A DNA stretch of 64,000 bases from Sva-07 sp963707515 (GTDB lineage: Bacteria > Actinomycetota > Acidimicrobiia > Acidimicrobiales > Ilumatobacteraceae), in the NCBI GenBank assembly GCA_963707515.1, contig CAVPQI010000003.1:248001-312000 (forward strand). Direction: 5' to 3'. Made by a program: the position numbers and the translations under genes. Numbering within the stretch: position 1 is the first letter of the stretch; each line of letters begins with the position of its first letter. The notes beneath the pieces were generated by a model, which was given only the letters and a program-made list of their open reading frames with translations, searched no databases and was not told the DNA's origin. Shown here piece by piece: positions 20,334 to 30,591 of this stretch.

Positions 20334-21100
20334 ACAGCATCACCAACATCACCCTCAAGGTCTGGCGCCAGGACGGCCCCGAGGGCCAAGGTCGCTTCGA
20401 GACCCACCAGGTGCCCGAGATCAGCGACGAGGCGTCGCTGCTCGAGCTGCTCGACATCGTCAACGAGCGGTTGATCGAGGAGGGCAAGGATGCCATCGTC
20501 TTCGACCACGACTGTCGCGAGGGCATCTGCGGCACGTGCTCGCTGATGATCGACGGCAAGGCGCACGGTCCGCAGCGCGGCACGGCGACGTGCCAGGTGC
20601 ACATGCGGGTGTTCGAGAGCGGCAGCGAGATCGTCCTCGAGCCGTGGCGGGCGGCGGCGTTCCCGGTGATCAAGGACCTGATGGTCGACCGCGCCCCGTT
20701 GGACCGCATCGTCGAGGCCGGCGGCTACATCACCGCCCCGACCGGCGGCGCGCCCGACGCCAACCTGATCCCGATCCCCAAGCCGGTCGCCGACGCCTCG
20801 ATGGACGCCGCGTCCTGCATCGGGTGTGGTGCCTGCGTCGCCGCCTGCCCGAACGGTGCGGCGAACCTCTTCACGGCCGCCAAGGTCGCCCATCTGAACC
20901 TGCTGCCGCAGGGCCAGGCCGAGCGCTACAAGCGCGCCGAGGCGATGGTCGAGAAGATGGATCAGTACTTCGGATCCTGCACGAACCACGGTGAGTGCGA
21001 GGCGGCGTGCCCGAAGGAGATCTCGATCGACAACATCGCGCTGATGAACGCCGACTACCTGAAGTCGAAGTTCAAGAACCGCAAGTCGCTCAGCCGCTGA
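20330..21100 (+). CDS. sdhB: Succinate dehydrogenase/fumarate reductase iron-sulfur subunit
   Basis: 256-residue electron-transfer subunit. A plant-type [2Fe-2S] cluster site lies at C62, C67, C70 and C88 (HDCREGICGTCSLM...TATCQV). The C-terminal domain has CIGCGACVAACPN and FGSCTNHGECEAACPK for the [4Fe-4S] and [3Fe-4S] clusters. GTG 20330 overlaps the sdhA stop, so the start is decided by translational coupling. It ends the sdhCAB operon. Confidence 0.95.
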
Positions 21101-21145
21101 CGCCGGCGTTTCCGTTCGGCGCTCGTCGCCGCCCACTGCACGGGT

Positions 21146-22454
21146 ATGAGTCGTCGGCGCCGTCGCGCGTTCGTCCCCCGCCCGACCGTCGCGCCCGGCC
21201 CTGGGTCGTCCGCGCCCGGTCCGCTCGCTCGGGCCGCGCTCGTCTCGTGCCTCGTCGCGCTGGCGTCGGGCGCCTGCGCCGGCGACGACCACGACGCGGT
21301 CCGCTCGTCCCCGAACGCCCCGCTGTCCACCCCGCCCTCCACCCCGCTGGCCACCCCGACCCCCACCCCGCTGGACACCCCGCCGCCCACCCCGCTGGCC
21401 ACCGCGGCCGCCGGACCGATCTCCAGCACGCACGCCGGTCCGTCGCCGTCCGTCGCCGCGTCGGTCACTCCGTCTGTCACTCCGACCCGCGTGGCGCCGG
21501 AGACGACCGTGGAGGTGCCGTCCGCCCGGCCACTCGACGCGCCGGGGCTCTGCGACGTGTTGCGCACGGCTGGGTTCGAGTCGCGCAAGGCGACGCTCGT
21601 CGAGTACGTGGCAGCCGTCGGCGGCGAGGGCCTCGACGCCGTCCGGCAGCATTGCCAGGCCGACATCGAGCGGCTCGATGCGGCGCTGGCGATCGAAGCG
21701 CGGCGCGATGCCGCGCTCGCCGTCGATCCGCCGATCGGGGTCGAGGGGCTGGGGTGCGACGACCACGGCTTCTCGGGGGTCGTGACCAATCGGACCAGCG
21801 AGCCACTCGGGGCGATCCTCACCTTCCGGTACGTCCTCGTGCCGAGCGACAAGCTGATTGCCACCGCCGACGAGCCGGTCGTGATCTGGGCACTGGCGCC
21901 CGGCGAGTCCGTGGGCATCACCGGGACCGCCAGCTATCAACCGAAGATCGAGGTCGGGTGCCGCCTCAGCGGGGAGGTGTTCCTCGCCGACGAGTCGCGG
22001 GCCGACGCCGGCCTCGCCGAGCCGGTCGACATGGCTTTGACCGGCGATGATCCGACCAGCTGGCTGCCGGCGCTGCTCGACGCGGAACTGGCCGCGCTCG
22101 GGGTCCGGCGTCGCCGATGCGGCATCGTCGATCGAGGACATCCGTTCGGCCGCCTATCCGAGCGTCGTGCACGACGTCGTCGCACCGTTCTCCGACGGGC
22201 GGTCGGTGCACGTGCACGTCTGTCCCGGCACCGTCCGCCAGCCCTCCCCGGACCTGATGACGCTGCTGTTCTTCCAGTCCTGGACCGACGGACGCGTCGA
22301 GCGTGGGGACGGTGTGCAGATCGTGCCCGCCGGGTCGCGGTTGCACGCCGGCGTGTTCCGCCGCGGCGCCGACGGTCAGTGGCGCTGGCTCAGCACATCG
22401 CAGCCCTACGCCTCGTCGTCGCAGTGGGAGACCTGCGGCAAGCCGACCGACTGA
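21146..22454 (+). CDS. Putative secreted Pro/Thr-rich protein, frameshift at ~22100
   Basis: After a basic start (MSRRRRRAFV) there is a hydrophobic signal segment (LARAALVSCLVALASGACAG) that may carry a weak lipobox. A proline/threonine-rich linker built on TP-x-x-TPL repeats covers residues ~55-115, then a folded domain follows (LCDVLRTAGFESRKATLVEY ...). The frame breaks at the four-G run 22100-22103; removing one G continues as LAALGSGVADAASSIEDIRS and a final part with VHVHVCPGTVRQPSPDLMTL, ending 22454. Restored length ~435 residues. No family recognised. The 3' end overlaps the convergent gene at 22390 by 65 bp. Confidence 0.6.
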
Positions 22455-23106
22455 CGATCGGACGGTCGTCGGACGCTCGCCCGTCGGTCGGTCGCCGATC
22501 GCTCGTCGGTCGGTCGTCGGTCGTCAGAACGGGAACCGACCCGACGCCGCGCAACAGGTCGGCCCATGCGTCATCGGTCTCGGCGAGCCCGTTCCAACGC
22601 AGCCACAGCGGCCAGTCGAGGGTGTGCTGGCGGAGTCGGCGGCACAGGTCGTCGGGCGGCTCGAACGGGGTGCCGAGCCCGACGCACACGTCATGGGCGT
22701 GGAGGATCAACTCGAGACCCGCCCGCGGCAGGAAATCGCGCGGCGGCGCGAGCGTGATCTCGGGCCACTGCCAGATGATCGCCCGCTCGTCGGGATCGGC
22801 GTCGTCGACGACCGCTCCGAGGATGCGCGTCGCGACGGCCAATGCCTGCACGAACTGCGCCGCGCCGGCACCCTCGCCGAGCGTGTACACGCCCATGTCC
22901 GGGTAGGCGGTCGTGCATCCCGAGGCGAGGAAGAACGCCGGGGCGAACACCGTGTCGACCGTGTGATCCGCAGTCTCCGTACACGTCCACTCCAGCGTTC
23001 CCGCCGGCCGCTCCCAGTCGGCCGCCGCACCGGCCGACCAGCACTGCTGGACGAGTGCGCTCAACGTGTCGAGATCGTCTCGCCGGAACAGGTCCCCATC
23101 GCCCAT
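22390..23106 (-). CDS. MDMPI/DinB-like (maleylpyruvate isomerase N-terminal domain) protein
   Basis: 238-residue protein of the mycothiol-dependent maleylpyruvate isomerase N-terminal type: GTLEWTCTETADHTVDTVFA carries the metal-binding His, and LELILHAHDVCVGLGTPFEP supplies the second histidine pair of the four-helix DinB-like bundle. Members detoxify with mycothiol or have unknown roles. The last ~35 residues (from about VLTTDDRPTSDRR) are encoded by a simple-repeat region and look unlike the rest; the natural end may be earlier. Overlaps the previous gene tail to tail. Confidence 0.68.
   Translation of the reverse strand: MGDGDLFRRDDLDTLSALVQQCWSAGAAADWERPAGTLEWTCTETADHTVDTVFAPAFFLASGCTTAYPDMGVYTLGEGAGAAQFVQALAVATRILGAVVDDADPDERAIIWQWPEITLAPPRDFLPRAGLELILHAHDVCVGLGTPFEPPDDLCRRLRQHTLDWPLWLRWNGLAETDDAWADLLRGVGSVPVLTTDDRPTSDRRPTDGRASDDRPIVSRSACRRSPTATTRRRAAMC
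22453..22530. repeat. GGTCG/GATCG-rich simple repeat at a gene end
   Basis: Directly after the stop at 22454 the sequence is an imperfect array of CGGTCG, CGGTCGTCGG and CGATCG units (for example CGTCGGTCGGTCGCCGATCG). On the other strand it encodes an Asp/Arg/Thr-rich tail on the neighbouring gene product. Confidence 0.6.
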
Positions 23107-23186
23107 CGCCGCGAGTCTGCCAGGCGCCGAGCTCGCTCTCCGTCACCCCAGATTCGGTGAGATCCGTACGCCCGGGCGGGCTGCGG

Positions 23187-25314
23187 TCAGCGGGTGGCGG
23201 CGACGGTGGTGGAGTGGTTGGTGGAACGGATCGCACCGGCGGCGAGGGTCAGCTCGAGTGTGATCAGCTCGTCGACCTCGGGAACCTCGAACTCGAGATG
23301 CCCCACCTTGACCACCTCGTCGGCAGGGACCGGACCACCGAACCGCCAGCGCTGCTCACCTCCCGGCCACGACATGACGGCGTCGACGACGGCGAACTCG
23401 ATGCCGGTGCGGAGGTCACTGACGACGTGCACGTCGACGTCGACCACGTCACCCGAACGGACGACGTCGGGCAGCGGATCGGCGACCACCAGCACCGGCG
23501 CGCACGCTGCCGCGACCACGTCGTAGGCCACCTTGCGCCGGCGTTCGTGGTCGAGGATCGCCGACGAGATCGCCGGCGCGGGGTCGGCGAGGGTGGAGAA
23601 GCAGAAGCCACCGGTCGGCCGGTACTTGAGCCGCCGCAGCGCCTCGATCTGCACCTTGAGGACGTGCGCCTGATAGTGCTGCGCGGTGTCCCGCCACGCC
23701 TCGAAGCTGGCGAAGTCGCTCGGCGGGAACGTCCGCTCGAAGACCTCCCCCTGGTAGCCGTCGTCCTCGGCGAGCCGGTCCCAGTCGAGGTCCGGCCAGC
23801 GGTGGGAGCGCAGCTGGTCGTCGAGGAACGGCGCCGATTCGGGTGGCGAGTCGGAGCCGAAGGCGCTGACGAAGCGAACCAGGCGCGGGATCCGCGCGGC
23901 GAGGTGGGCGAGGTCCTCCGCCTCGCCCCGCCGCCACCCGTACCACAGGTGGCTGTCGGTGCCGTCGAGCAACGGCAGGTGCGGTGGCACCCCCGAATGG
24001 GCGACGACCTCGCGGGTGCCGTCAGCGCGCTCGAACGCCCGCTTCACCCAACGGTCGAGGACCGACTTGTTCCACGACGGCAGCTGCTGCGCGACCAGCC
24101 GCTGCGTGCGGCGGCGCCAGCCGACCGTGTCGATCGCCGCATCGTTGGCCGACGGATCGTCGTGGGCGCTCCACAGCGCGATCGAGGGGTGATGGCCGAG
24201 CCAGTCGACCGCCGCCCGCGCCTGCTCGATCGCCTGCGTCCGAACCGAACGGGCGTGGCTCCACTGCAGCGGGAAGTCCTGCAGCAACAGCACCCCGCGT
24301 TCGTCGGCGGCGTCGTACAGGGTGCGGTTGGCGATGTGCCCGTGGACCCGAGCAGCGTCGAGACCGAGGTCGACCACGGCGTCGAGGTCGGCGCGGATCC
24401 GTGCCGGCGTCGCATCTGCCGGGAGATCGCGTGGTGGGCAGCAGGTTGACGCCCTTCAGGAACAGCCGCTCACCGTTGACCGAGCACACCCAGTCGTCCC
24501 AGCTGATCTGGCGCAGCCCGGTGCGCCGCTGCCGGCGGTCGCTGAACTCGCCGTCGACGACGATCTCCACGGCGACCTCGATCAGCGGCTGCTCGCCGAG
24601 CGTGTGCGGCCACCACAGCGCCGGGTCGACGATGTCGACGCTCCACTCGAAGTCGTTCTGGCCGGCGGCGATCGAGTGCTGCTCCTCGTCGGCGACCTGG
24701 CCGTCGAGCAGCGTCCGGACCGTCACCGGCGTCAGGCGGTCACTGTCGAGGCGCATGGCAATGCGCAGGTGGGCCCGCTTGGGGTCCGCGTCGCGGCACA
24801 GCACACGGAGCCGATCGATGCGCACCGGGCCCGTGTCGTAGACCTTGACGCCGCGCCACAGCCCGCCCGGGTTGCGCGTCTGGCGCACGCCGCGGGGCGG
24901 CTGGTAGACGCCGGTGATGTTGCGCCGGCCGGTCGCCATCGGCTGCGGGCTGCAGGTCACCTCGACCGCCACGACATGGTCGTCGCCGAGGCGCGAGAGG
25001 GCGGTGATGTCGAAGCTGTGCGGGAAGAAGTAGCCCTCCGGGTCGCCGAGGTAGGCGCCGTCGAGCCAGACGTCGGCCTGGTAGAAGATGCCGTCGAGGG
25101 TGATCCACCGCCGCCGCTCCGGCGCTGGTGCGGGCATCGAGAACGCCCTGCGGTACATCAGCGGCCCGTCGCTGGTGGCGAACTTGGCGACGTTGCTCCA
25201 GTGGCCGGGGACCGGGACCTGCTCCCATCCGCTGTCGTCGGCGTCGATGCCGATCCCGTAGCGGCGAACGTCGTCGTCGGCCTCGGCGGCCAGCCAGACG
25301 CCGGACAGATCCAT
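23187..25314 (-). CDS. Glycoside hydrolase family 2-like protein (beta-mannosidase-like), frameshift at ~24432
   Basis: ~709 codons after removal of one surplus base near 24429-24436. N-terminal GH2 sugar-binding domain from MDLSGVWLAAEADDDVRRYG with WITLDGIFYQADVWLDGAYL, then immunoglobulin-like domain, then the TIM barrel starting at SVNGERLFLKGVNLLPT. The barrel continues in the second frame with LGLDAARVHGHIANRTLYDA and LLQDFPLQWSHA. At the acid/base position the usual N-E after the HPSI strand is replaced: GHHPSIALWSAHDDPSAND. No signal peptide. The protein may hydrolyse beta-glycosides or be inactive. Divergent from the MoxR gene. Confidence 0.78.
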
Positions 25315-25383
25315 GTGCGGAGCGTACCCAAGGCGTTCCTCCCCGGATCCCCACGTCGCCGCGGATGGGGCTAGGTTCGGTCC

Positions 25384-26827
25384 ATGGCAGACACGGTGCG
25401 TGAACGACCCGCCCACCTCGCGACCACGCTCGGCGAGCTCCGTGCGTCGGGGTGGGTGTCGCGGCCGGTGAAGCAGGAGATCCGTGAACACGCGGTCGAG
25501 AAGGTGGCGGCCAGCGCGCCGCTCTTCGACGGCGTGTCCGGCTACGAGAACACGGTGATGCCGCAGCTCGAGAATGCGCTGCTCGCCGGCCACGACGTGA
25601 TCTTCCTCGGCGAGCGTGGCCAGGCCAAGACGCGGATGATCCGCTCGCTGACCGGCCTGCTCGACGAGTGGATGCCGATCGTCGCCGGCAGCGAGATCAA
25701 CGACGATCCCTACGCCCCGGTCTCCAAGCACGCCCGTGACCTGATTGCCGAACTCGGCGACGAGACGCCGATCGACTGGGTGCACCGCGAGCGACCGCTA
25801 CGGCGAGAAGCTGGCCACGCCCGACACCTCGATCGCCGACCTGATCGGCGAGGTCGACCCGATCAAGGTCGCCGAGGGGCGCTACCTGTCCGACGAGCTG
25901 ACGATGCACTACGGCCTGGTGCCGCGCACCAATCGCGGCATCTTTGCCATCAACGAGCTGCCCGACCTCGCCGAGCGGATCCAGGTCGGCCTGCTCAACG
26001 TGCTCGAAGAGCGCGACGTGCAGATCCGCGGCTACAAGATCCGTCTGCCGCTCGACGTGATGCTGTTCGCCTCGGCGAACCCGGAGGACTACACCAACCG
26101 CGGGCGCATCATCACCCCGCTGAAGGACCGCTTCGGCAGCCAGATCCGCACCCACTACCCGCTCGAGGTCGACACCGAGGTGGCGATCATGCGCCAGGAG
26201 TCGGTGGCGCTCGAGGTGACGACGCCCGAGGGACCGGTGACGATCGAGGTGCCGGAGTACCTCGCCGACGTGGTGGCCACGTTCAGCCATCTCGCCCGCT
26301 CGAGCAACCACGTCAACCAGCGTTCCGGGGTGAGCGTGCGGCTCAGCGTCGCCAACTACGAAGCGCTCGCCGCCAACGCACTGCGCCGCGGCCTGCGCTC
26401 GGGCGAGCGGCACGTCGTCGCCCGCGTCGACGACCTCGACGCACTCGCCGCCAGCTCGATGGGCAAGATCGAGATCGAGTCGCTGGAAGAAGGTCGCGAG
26501 GGCGCGATCATGGACAACCTGATCAAGGGCGCCGTGCTGACGGTGTTCAAGGACGTCGTCCCGCCGGACCAGACCCGGGCCGTGATCGAGGCGTTCGAGA
26601 CCGGCGTCGTCGCCCACACCGGCGAGACCATCCCCAGCGCCGAACTGGCCCGCCTGATCGACGACGTGGACGCCTTGCGGGCACCGGTGATGGCGCTCAC
26701 CCGCGGCGACGAGTCACCGGCGGCCGTCGGTGCCGCCGTCGAGTTCGTCCTCGAGGGGCTGCACCTCAGCAAGCGCCTGAACAAGGACGCCAGCGGCGCC
26801 AGCGCCACCTACCGCAGCCGCACCTGA
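25384..26827 (+). CDS. MoxR/Mg-chelatase-type AAA+ ATPase, frameshift at ~25789
   Basis: ~481 codons after removing one surplus base near 25788-25791, which restores DWVHRSDRYGEKLATPDTSI. AAA+ features: Walker A FLGERGQAKTRM near residue 75, the Walker B region YGLVPRTNRGIFAINELPDL, sensor LFASANPEDYTNRGRIITPL with arginine finger KDRFGSQIRTHYPLE. MoxR-type ATPases act as chaperones paired with a VWA-domain protein, which is found here at 27648. The gap between the two is taken by a minus-strand cyclase and a repeat array. Confidence 0.88.
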
Positions 26828-26868
26828 CAGGCGTCGCCGACGCTCACCGCGCCGCCCGTCACCGCTGG

Positions 26869-27033
26869 CGATGAGCGAACGCACCGGACGTCGGGCCGTT
26901 CGCTCATCGGATCGGTGGACGCTGCGTGTGCGATGAGCGAACGCACCGGACGTCGGGCCGTTCGCTCATCGGATCGGTCGACGCTCCGTGTGCGATGAGC
27001 GAACGAACCGGACGTCGGGCCGTTCGCTCATCG
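26869..27033. repeat. Three tandem 62-bp repeats, each with a 13-bp-stem hairpin
   Basis: Hairpins at 26869-26909, 26931-26971 and 26993-27033, period exactly 62 bp. Each is CGATGAGCGAACG, a 15-base loop (CACCGGACGTCGGGC; third copy has A for C near its start), then CGTTCGCTCATCG. The intervening 21-bp linkers GGATCGGT(G/C)GACGCT(G/C)CGTGTG differ at only two positions. They fill the gap between convergent MoxR and cyclase genes and could act as a bidirectional terminator or a REP/BIME-like element. Confidence 0.9.
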
Positions 27034-27067
27034 CGATGGCGAGCCGGCGAGCTCGGCCGGACGACGC

Positions 27068-27613
27068 TCAGATGAACGGCGAGCGGGTCCAGAGCTCGGT
27101 GGTGTCGACGTTCGACGGCACCGGCGTGCCGGTGAGGCTGACGACGTCGATCGCGCCGGGGAAGCCGCGCAACTCGACCTCGCCGTAGGGCTCGGCGCGC
27201 ACGCCCTCGGGGAGATGATCGATCTGCATCGTCGGCATCAGCACCTCGATGCCGCGGGCCCGGTCACACAGGCGGGCGGCGAGGTTGACGGCCGAACCGA
27301 TGTAGTCGTCGCCTTCGAAGAGCAGGGCGTGGCCCGTTGCCAGGCCGGCACGAACCGTCAGCGGGGCGCAGACATCGGTCGCCTGGCGCTCGAGGTCGAG
27401 CACGAAGTCGATCGCGTCGCGCTGCTCGACGGCGACGATCATGCAGCCGTCGCCCAACCACTTGGCGATGCGCACGCCACGGTCGGAGGCGACGGTGCGG
27501 ACGATGCCGCGGAACGTGCTCAACAGGCGGCCGGCGGCGTCGTCTCCGAACGCGGCGGTGTAGTTGGTGAAGCCCGACAGGTCGACGAACACGAACGTGC
27601 GGGGGACACGCAT
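27068..27613 (-). CDS. Class III adenylate/guanylate cyclase catalytic domain protein
   Basis: 181-residue protein made only of the catalytic domain. Metal-binding Asp residues: D11 in FVFVDLSGFTNYTAAFGDDA and D55 in AKWLGDGCMIVAVEQ. K51 lies at the usual adenine-specifying position. The transition-state residues N110 and R114 are in DDYIGSAVNLAARLCDRA. All key residues are present, so homodimeric cAMP synthesis is plausible. ATG 27613 (MRVPRTFVFVDL) is preferred over 27640. It is divergent from the VWA gene by 34 bp and sits inside the MoxR-VWA locus. Confidence 0.85.
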   Translation of the reverse strand: MRVPRTFVFVDLSGFTNYTAAFGDDAAGRLLSTFRGIVRTVASDRGVRIAKWLGDGCMIVAVEQRDAIDFVLDLERQATDVCAPLTVRAGLATGHALLFEGDDYIGSAVNLAARLCDRARGIEVLMPTMQIDHLPEGVRAEPYGEVELRGFPGAIDVVSLTGTPVPSNVDTTELWTRSPFI

Positions 27614-27647
27614 GCACGCCGAGCCTACAACCCAGTACATTCGTCAC

Positions 27648-29661
27648 ATGGGTAGGCGTTTCACGTACTCCCGCTGGGACGGGACGCAGACCGGCTTCGA
27701 GTTCGACGCCGACGCCGCGTTCGACGAGCTGACCGACGAGCTGCTGTACCACGGCGACGTCAACGCGGCGCTGCGGCGGATGATGCAAGAGGGCATGCAG
27801 GACCGCAACGGTGAACGCATGCAGGGGCTGCGCGAGCTGCTCGAACAACTGCGCCGCGAACGTCAGCAGCGTCTGGAGAACTCCGACCTCGGCGGCGTGT
27901 ACGACGAGATCAAGGCCGAACTCGATGACATCGTCGACGAGGAGCGCCACGCCATCGACAACGCCCGTCGCGACGCGGCCAACTCGGGTGACGAGCGTCG
28001 CGCCCAGAACGCCCAGGACACCGCCGACGACCGCAACCTGCGGCTCGACCTGATGCCCGACGACCTCGCCGGCAAGGTGCGCGAGCTCAGCGCCTACGAC
28101 TTCGAGTCCGACGAGGCGCAGCGGCGTTTCGACAACCTGATGGACAAGTTGCGCGAGCAGCTGATGCAGCAGATGGTCGACCAGATGTCCGGGGCGATGC
28201 AGTCGATGACCCCCGACGACATGGCCCGCATGAAGGACATGATGGCCGCCCTCAACGAGATGCTCGACAAGTACCAGCGCGGCGACGACCCGGGCTTCGA
28301 CGAGTTCATGGAGCAGTACGGCGACTTCTTCCCGGAGAACCCGCAGAACGTCGAGGAGCTGCTCGAGCAGATGGCCCGCCGCATGGCGGCGATGCAGGCG
28401 ATGATGAACTCGATGACGCCCGAGCAACGGGCGCAGCTGCAACAGCTCTCCGACCAGCTGCTCGAGGACATGGACCTGCAGTGGCAGATGCAGCAGCTGT
28501 CGGGCAACTTGCAACAGCTGTTCCCGCAGCTCAACTGGGACCGCAGCTACGACTTCGAGGGCCAGGACCCGATGGGGTTCCAGCAGGCGATGCAGACGAT
28601 GCAGGACATGGGCGACCTCGACCAGCTGGAGAACCTGCTGCGCAACGCATCGAGCCCGTCGGCGCCTCGCCGAGGCCGACATGGACCGCGTCCGTGACCT
28701 TCTCGGCGACGACGCCGCGAAGTCACTCGATCGTCTCGCCGAGCTGACCAAGCAACTCGAGCAGGCCGGCCTCATCGAGCAGAAGGAGGGCCGACTCGAG
28801 CTGACGCCGAAGGGCCTGCGCAAGATCGGCTCGAACGCGCTGCGCGACCTGTTCTCCAAGCTCGCCAAGGACAAGCTCGGCCAGCACGACACGAGCAACA
28901 TCGGGCAGGGCCACGAGCGCACCTACGACACCAAGGTGTACGAGTACGGCGACCCGTTCCAGCTCGACCTCAACGCCACGATCCGCAACGCCTTGCGGCG
29001 CACCGGCGGCGGCACACCGGTGCTGCTCGACCCGGAGGACTTCGAGATCGAGCGCACCGAACACCTCACCCGCTCGTCGACCGTGCTCATGCTCGACCTG
29101 TCGCTGTCGATGCCGATGCGCGACAACTTCCTGCCCGCCAAGAAGGTGGCGATGGCCCTGCACAGCCTGATCAGCTCGCAGTTCCCTCGCGACTACCTCG
29201 GCATCGTCGGTTTCTCCGAGACCGCCCGGGTGCTCACCCCCGAGCAGCTGCCGGAGGTGTCGTGGGACTTCGTGTACGGCACGAACATGCACCACGGCTT
29301 CACGCTCGCCCGGATGCTCCTCGCCCGCCAGTCGGGTACCAAGCAGATCATCATGATCACCGACGGCGAGCCGACGGCGCACATCATGGACAACGGCATG
29401 CCGTTCTTCAACTACCCACCGGTGCGCGAGACCGTCGAGGCCACGCTGCGTGAGGTCGTGCGCTGCACCAAGGAGCAGATCCGGATCAACACGTTCGGCC
29501 TCGGGGCCGACGGATCGCTGCGGGCGTTCATCGAACAGATGACCCAGATCAACCGGGGACGGGCGTTCTTCACCACGCCCGAACACCTCGGCGACTACGT
29601 GCTCGTCGACTTCATGGACGGCAAGCGCGAACTGGCCCGCCGCGGCCGCCGGGCCAGCTGA
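27648..29661 (+). CDS. VWA-domain protein with coiled-coil N-terminus (MoxR partner), frameshift at ~28665
   Basis: ~671 codons after removing one surplus C near 28665 (restores SPSALAEADMDRV). Residues ~45-340 are rich in Met, Gln, Glu and charged residues, predicted helical or coiled-coil (for example QLMQQMVDQMSGAMQSM, QWQMQQLSGNLQQLF). The C-terminal VWA domain has the complete MIDAS motif DLSLS (LMLDLSLSMPM), then YGTNMHHG and MITDGEP. MoxR ATPases and such VWA proteins act together in assembling or activating other complexes. No membrane segment. Start ATG 27648. Confidence 0.85.
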
Positions 29662-29946
29662 GCAGCCCGCCCAGGGGCGCCTCCGTCGTCGTCGCCGCCC
29701 TCCCGCGACCCTCCCGCGACCCGGACTCGACCCCGTTTCGAACGCCCGCCGGTGTCGCCTCGACGCTGGCCGCAGCGGATCTCGCGCGCTCCGCGCGAAC
29801 CGGAAATATCCCCCCTTGCGCAGTTCGCGTGTGCTATGTCAAAATGACGGCACTGTAATTACATCGTTGTCCGGCCCAGATTCTGCACCGCCCTCGGCCG
29901 CACGGAGTCGCTTCGTCCCCTCGCTCCGGCAGGGAGGAGATCCGCA
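29662..29946 (+). promoter_or_regulatory. Intergenic region with probable whiB promoter
   Basis: 285 bp without a gene. The sequence is G/C-rich until 29805, then becomes notably A/T-rich (29806-29870: GGAAATATCC, GCTATGTCAAAATGACGG, CTGTAATTACATCG), unusual for this genome and typical of a strong promoter. TTGCG at 29816 and TATGTC at 29835 or TAATTA at 29856 are possible core elements; spacing does not single one out. A good SD (GGGAGGAG) precedes the WhiB start. Confidence 0.4.
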
Positions 29947-30246
29947 ATGCAATTCATCACCACCTCGAGCATCACGGTCACTGCGGTGCCAGTCGAACCC
30001 GATCCGGATTGGCACGACTACGCCAACTGTCTCGGCGTCGATCCCGATCTCTTCTTCCCCGAGCGTGGCGCGTCCACCCGCGAGGCCAAAGAGGTCTGCC
30101 GCGGCTGCGAGGTGCGCACGGACTGCCTCGAGTTCGCCCTCCAGAACGGCGAGAAGTTCGGCATCTGGGGCGGGCTCTCCGAGCGCGAGCGGCGGCGCAT
30201 CCGCCGCCAGCGCGCCCAGGTGGCACGCAGTTCGATCACCGCCTGA
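29947..30246 (+). CDS. WhiB-family iron-sulfur transcription regulator
   Basis: 99-residue WhiB-like protein. The four cluster cysteines are C28 (DYANCLGVDPDLFFP), C51, C54 and C60 (VCRGCEVRTDC), followed by the G-I-W-G-G turn and a basic C-terminal tail (RERRRIRRQRAQ) for DNA contact. WhiB proteins bind a [4Fe-4S] cluster sensing NO or O2 and act with the primary sigma factor. Which paralogue (WhiB1, WhiB2 and so on) cannot be decided from sequence alone. Translated from ATG 29947 with SD GGGAGGAG 8 bases away. Confidence 0.93.
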   Translation: MQFITTSSITVTAVPVEPDPDWHDYANCLGVDPDLFFPERGASTREAKEVCRGCEVRTDCLEFALQNGEKFGIWGGLSERERRRIRRQRAQVARSSITA

Positions 30247-30387
30247 GCGGCCAACGGTCGCTCCGCCGTACCGCTCCGCCGCGGTCCGTCTCGCCGCATC
30301 GCCATCGGCGGCCGCCGGCGGCGTTGCCGGGGGCAATCTCACTCGGCCTGCGGGCGAGGGCCCACATCGATGCGGTAGCGTGACGGC

Positions 30388-30591
30388 ATGTCCTTTGGTG
30401 GCCCCGAGATGATCATCGTCTTGATCCTGGTGCTCGTGCTCTTCGGCGGTTCCCAGCTGCCCAAGCTCGCCCGCAACCTCGGCAAGGCACAGAAAGAATT
30501 CAAAGACGGCATCGCCGACGCGGAGAAGTCGGGCACCACGCCCGATGCAACCGCCGATGCGTCGGCGAAGACCGCCGGCGACGACGTCTGA
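30388..30591 (+). CDS. tatA: Twin-arginine translocase subunit TatA
   Basis: 67-residue protein: one N-terminal membrane helix (MIIVLILVLVLFG), the FGG hinge, then the amphipathic helix SQLPKLARNLGKAQKEFKDG and an acidic, Ala/Thr-rich tail. This is the canonical TatA/E pattern; TatA forms the pore for folded Tat substrates. tatB/tatC are not nearby. The 3' end of the gene is part of a tandem repeat that contains the stop codon. Confidence 0.92.
   Translation: MSFGGPEMIIVLILVLVLFGGSQLPKLARNLGKAQKEFKDGIADAEKSGTTPDATADASAKTAGDDV

Noticed and set aside
26869..27033. 62-bp repeats as a CRISPR array
   Set aside because: The linkers between hairpins are nearly identical, not unique spacers, and no cas genes are present.
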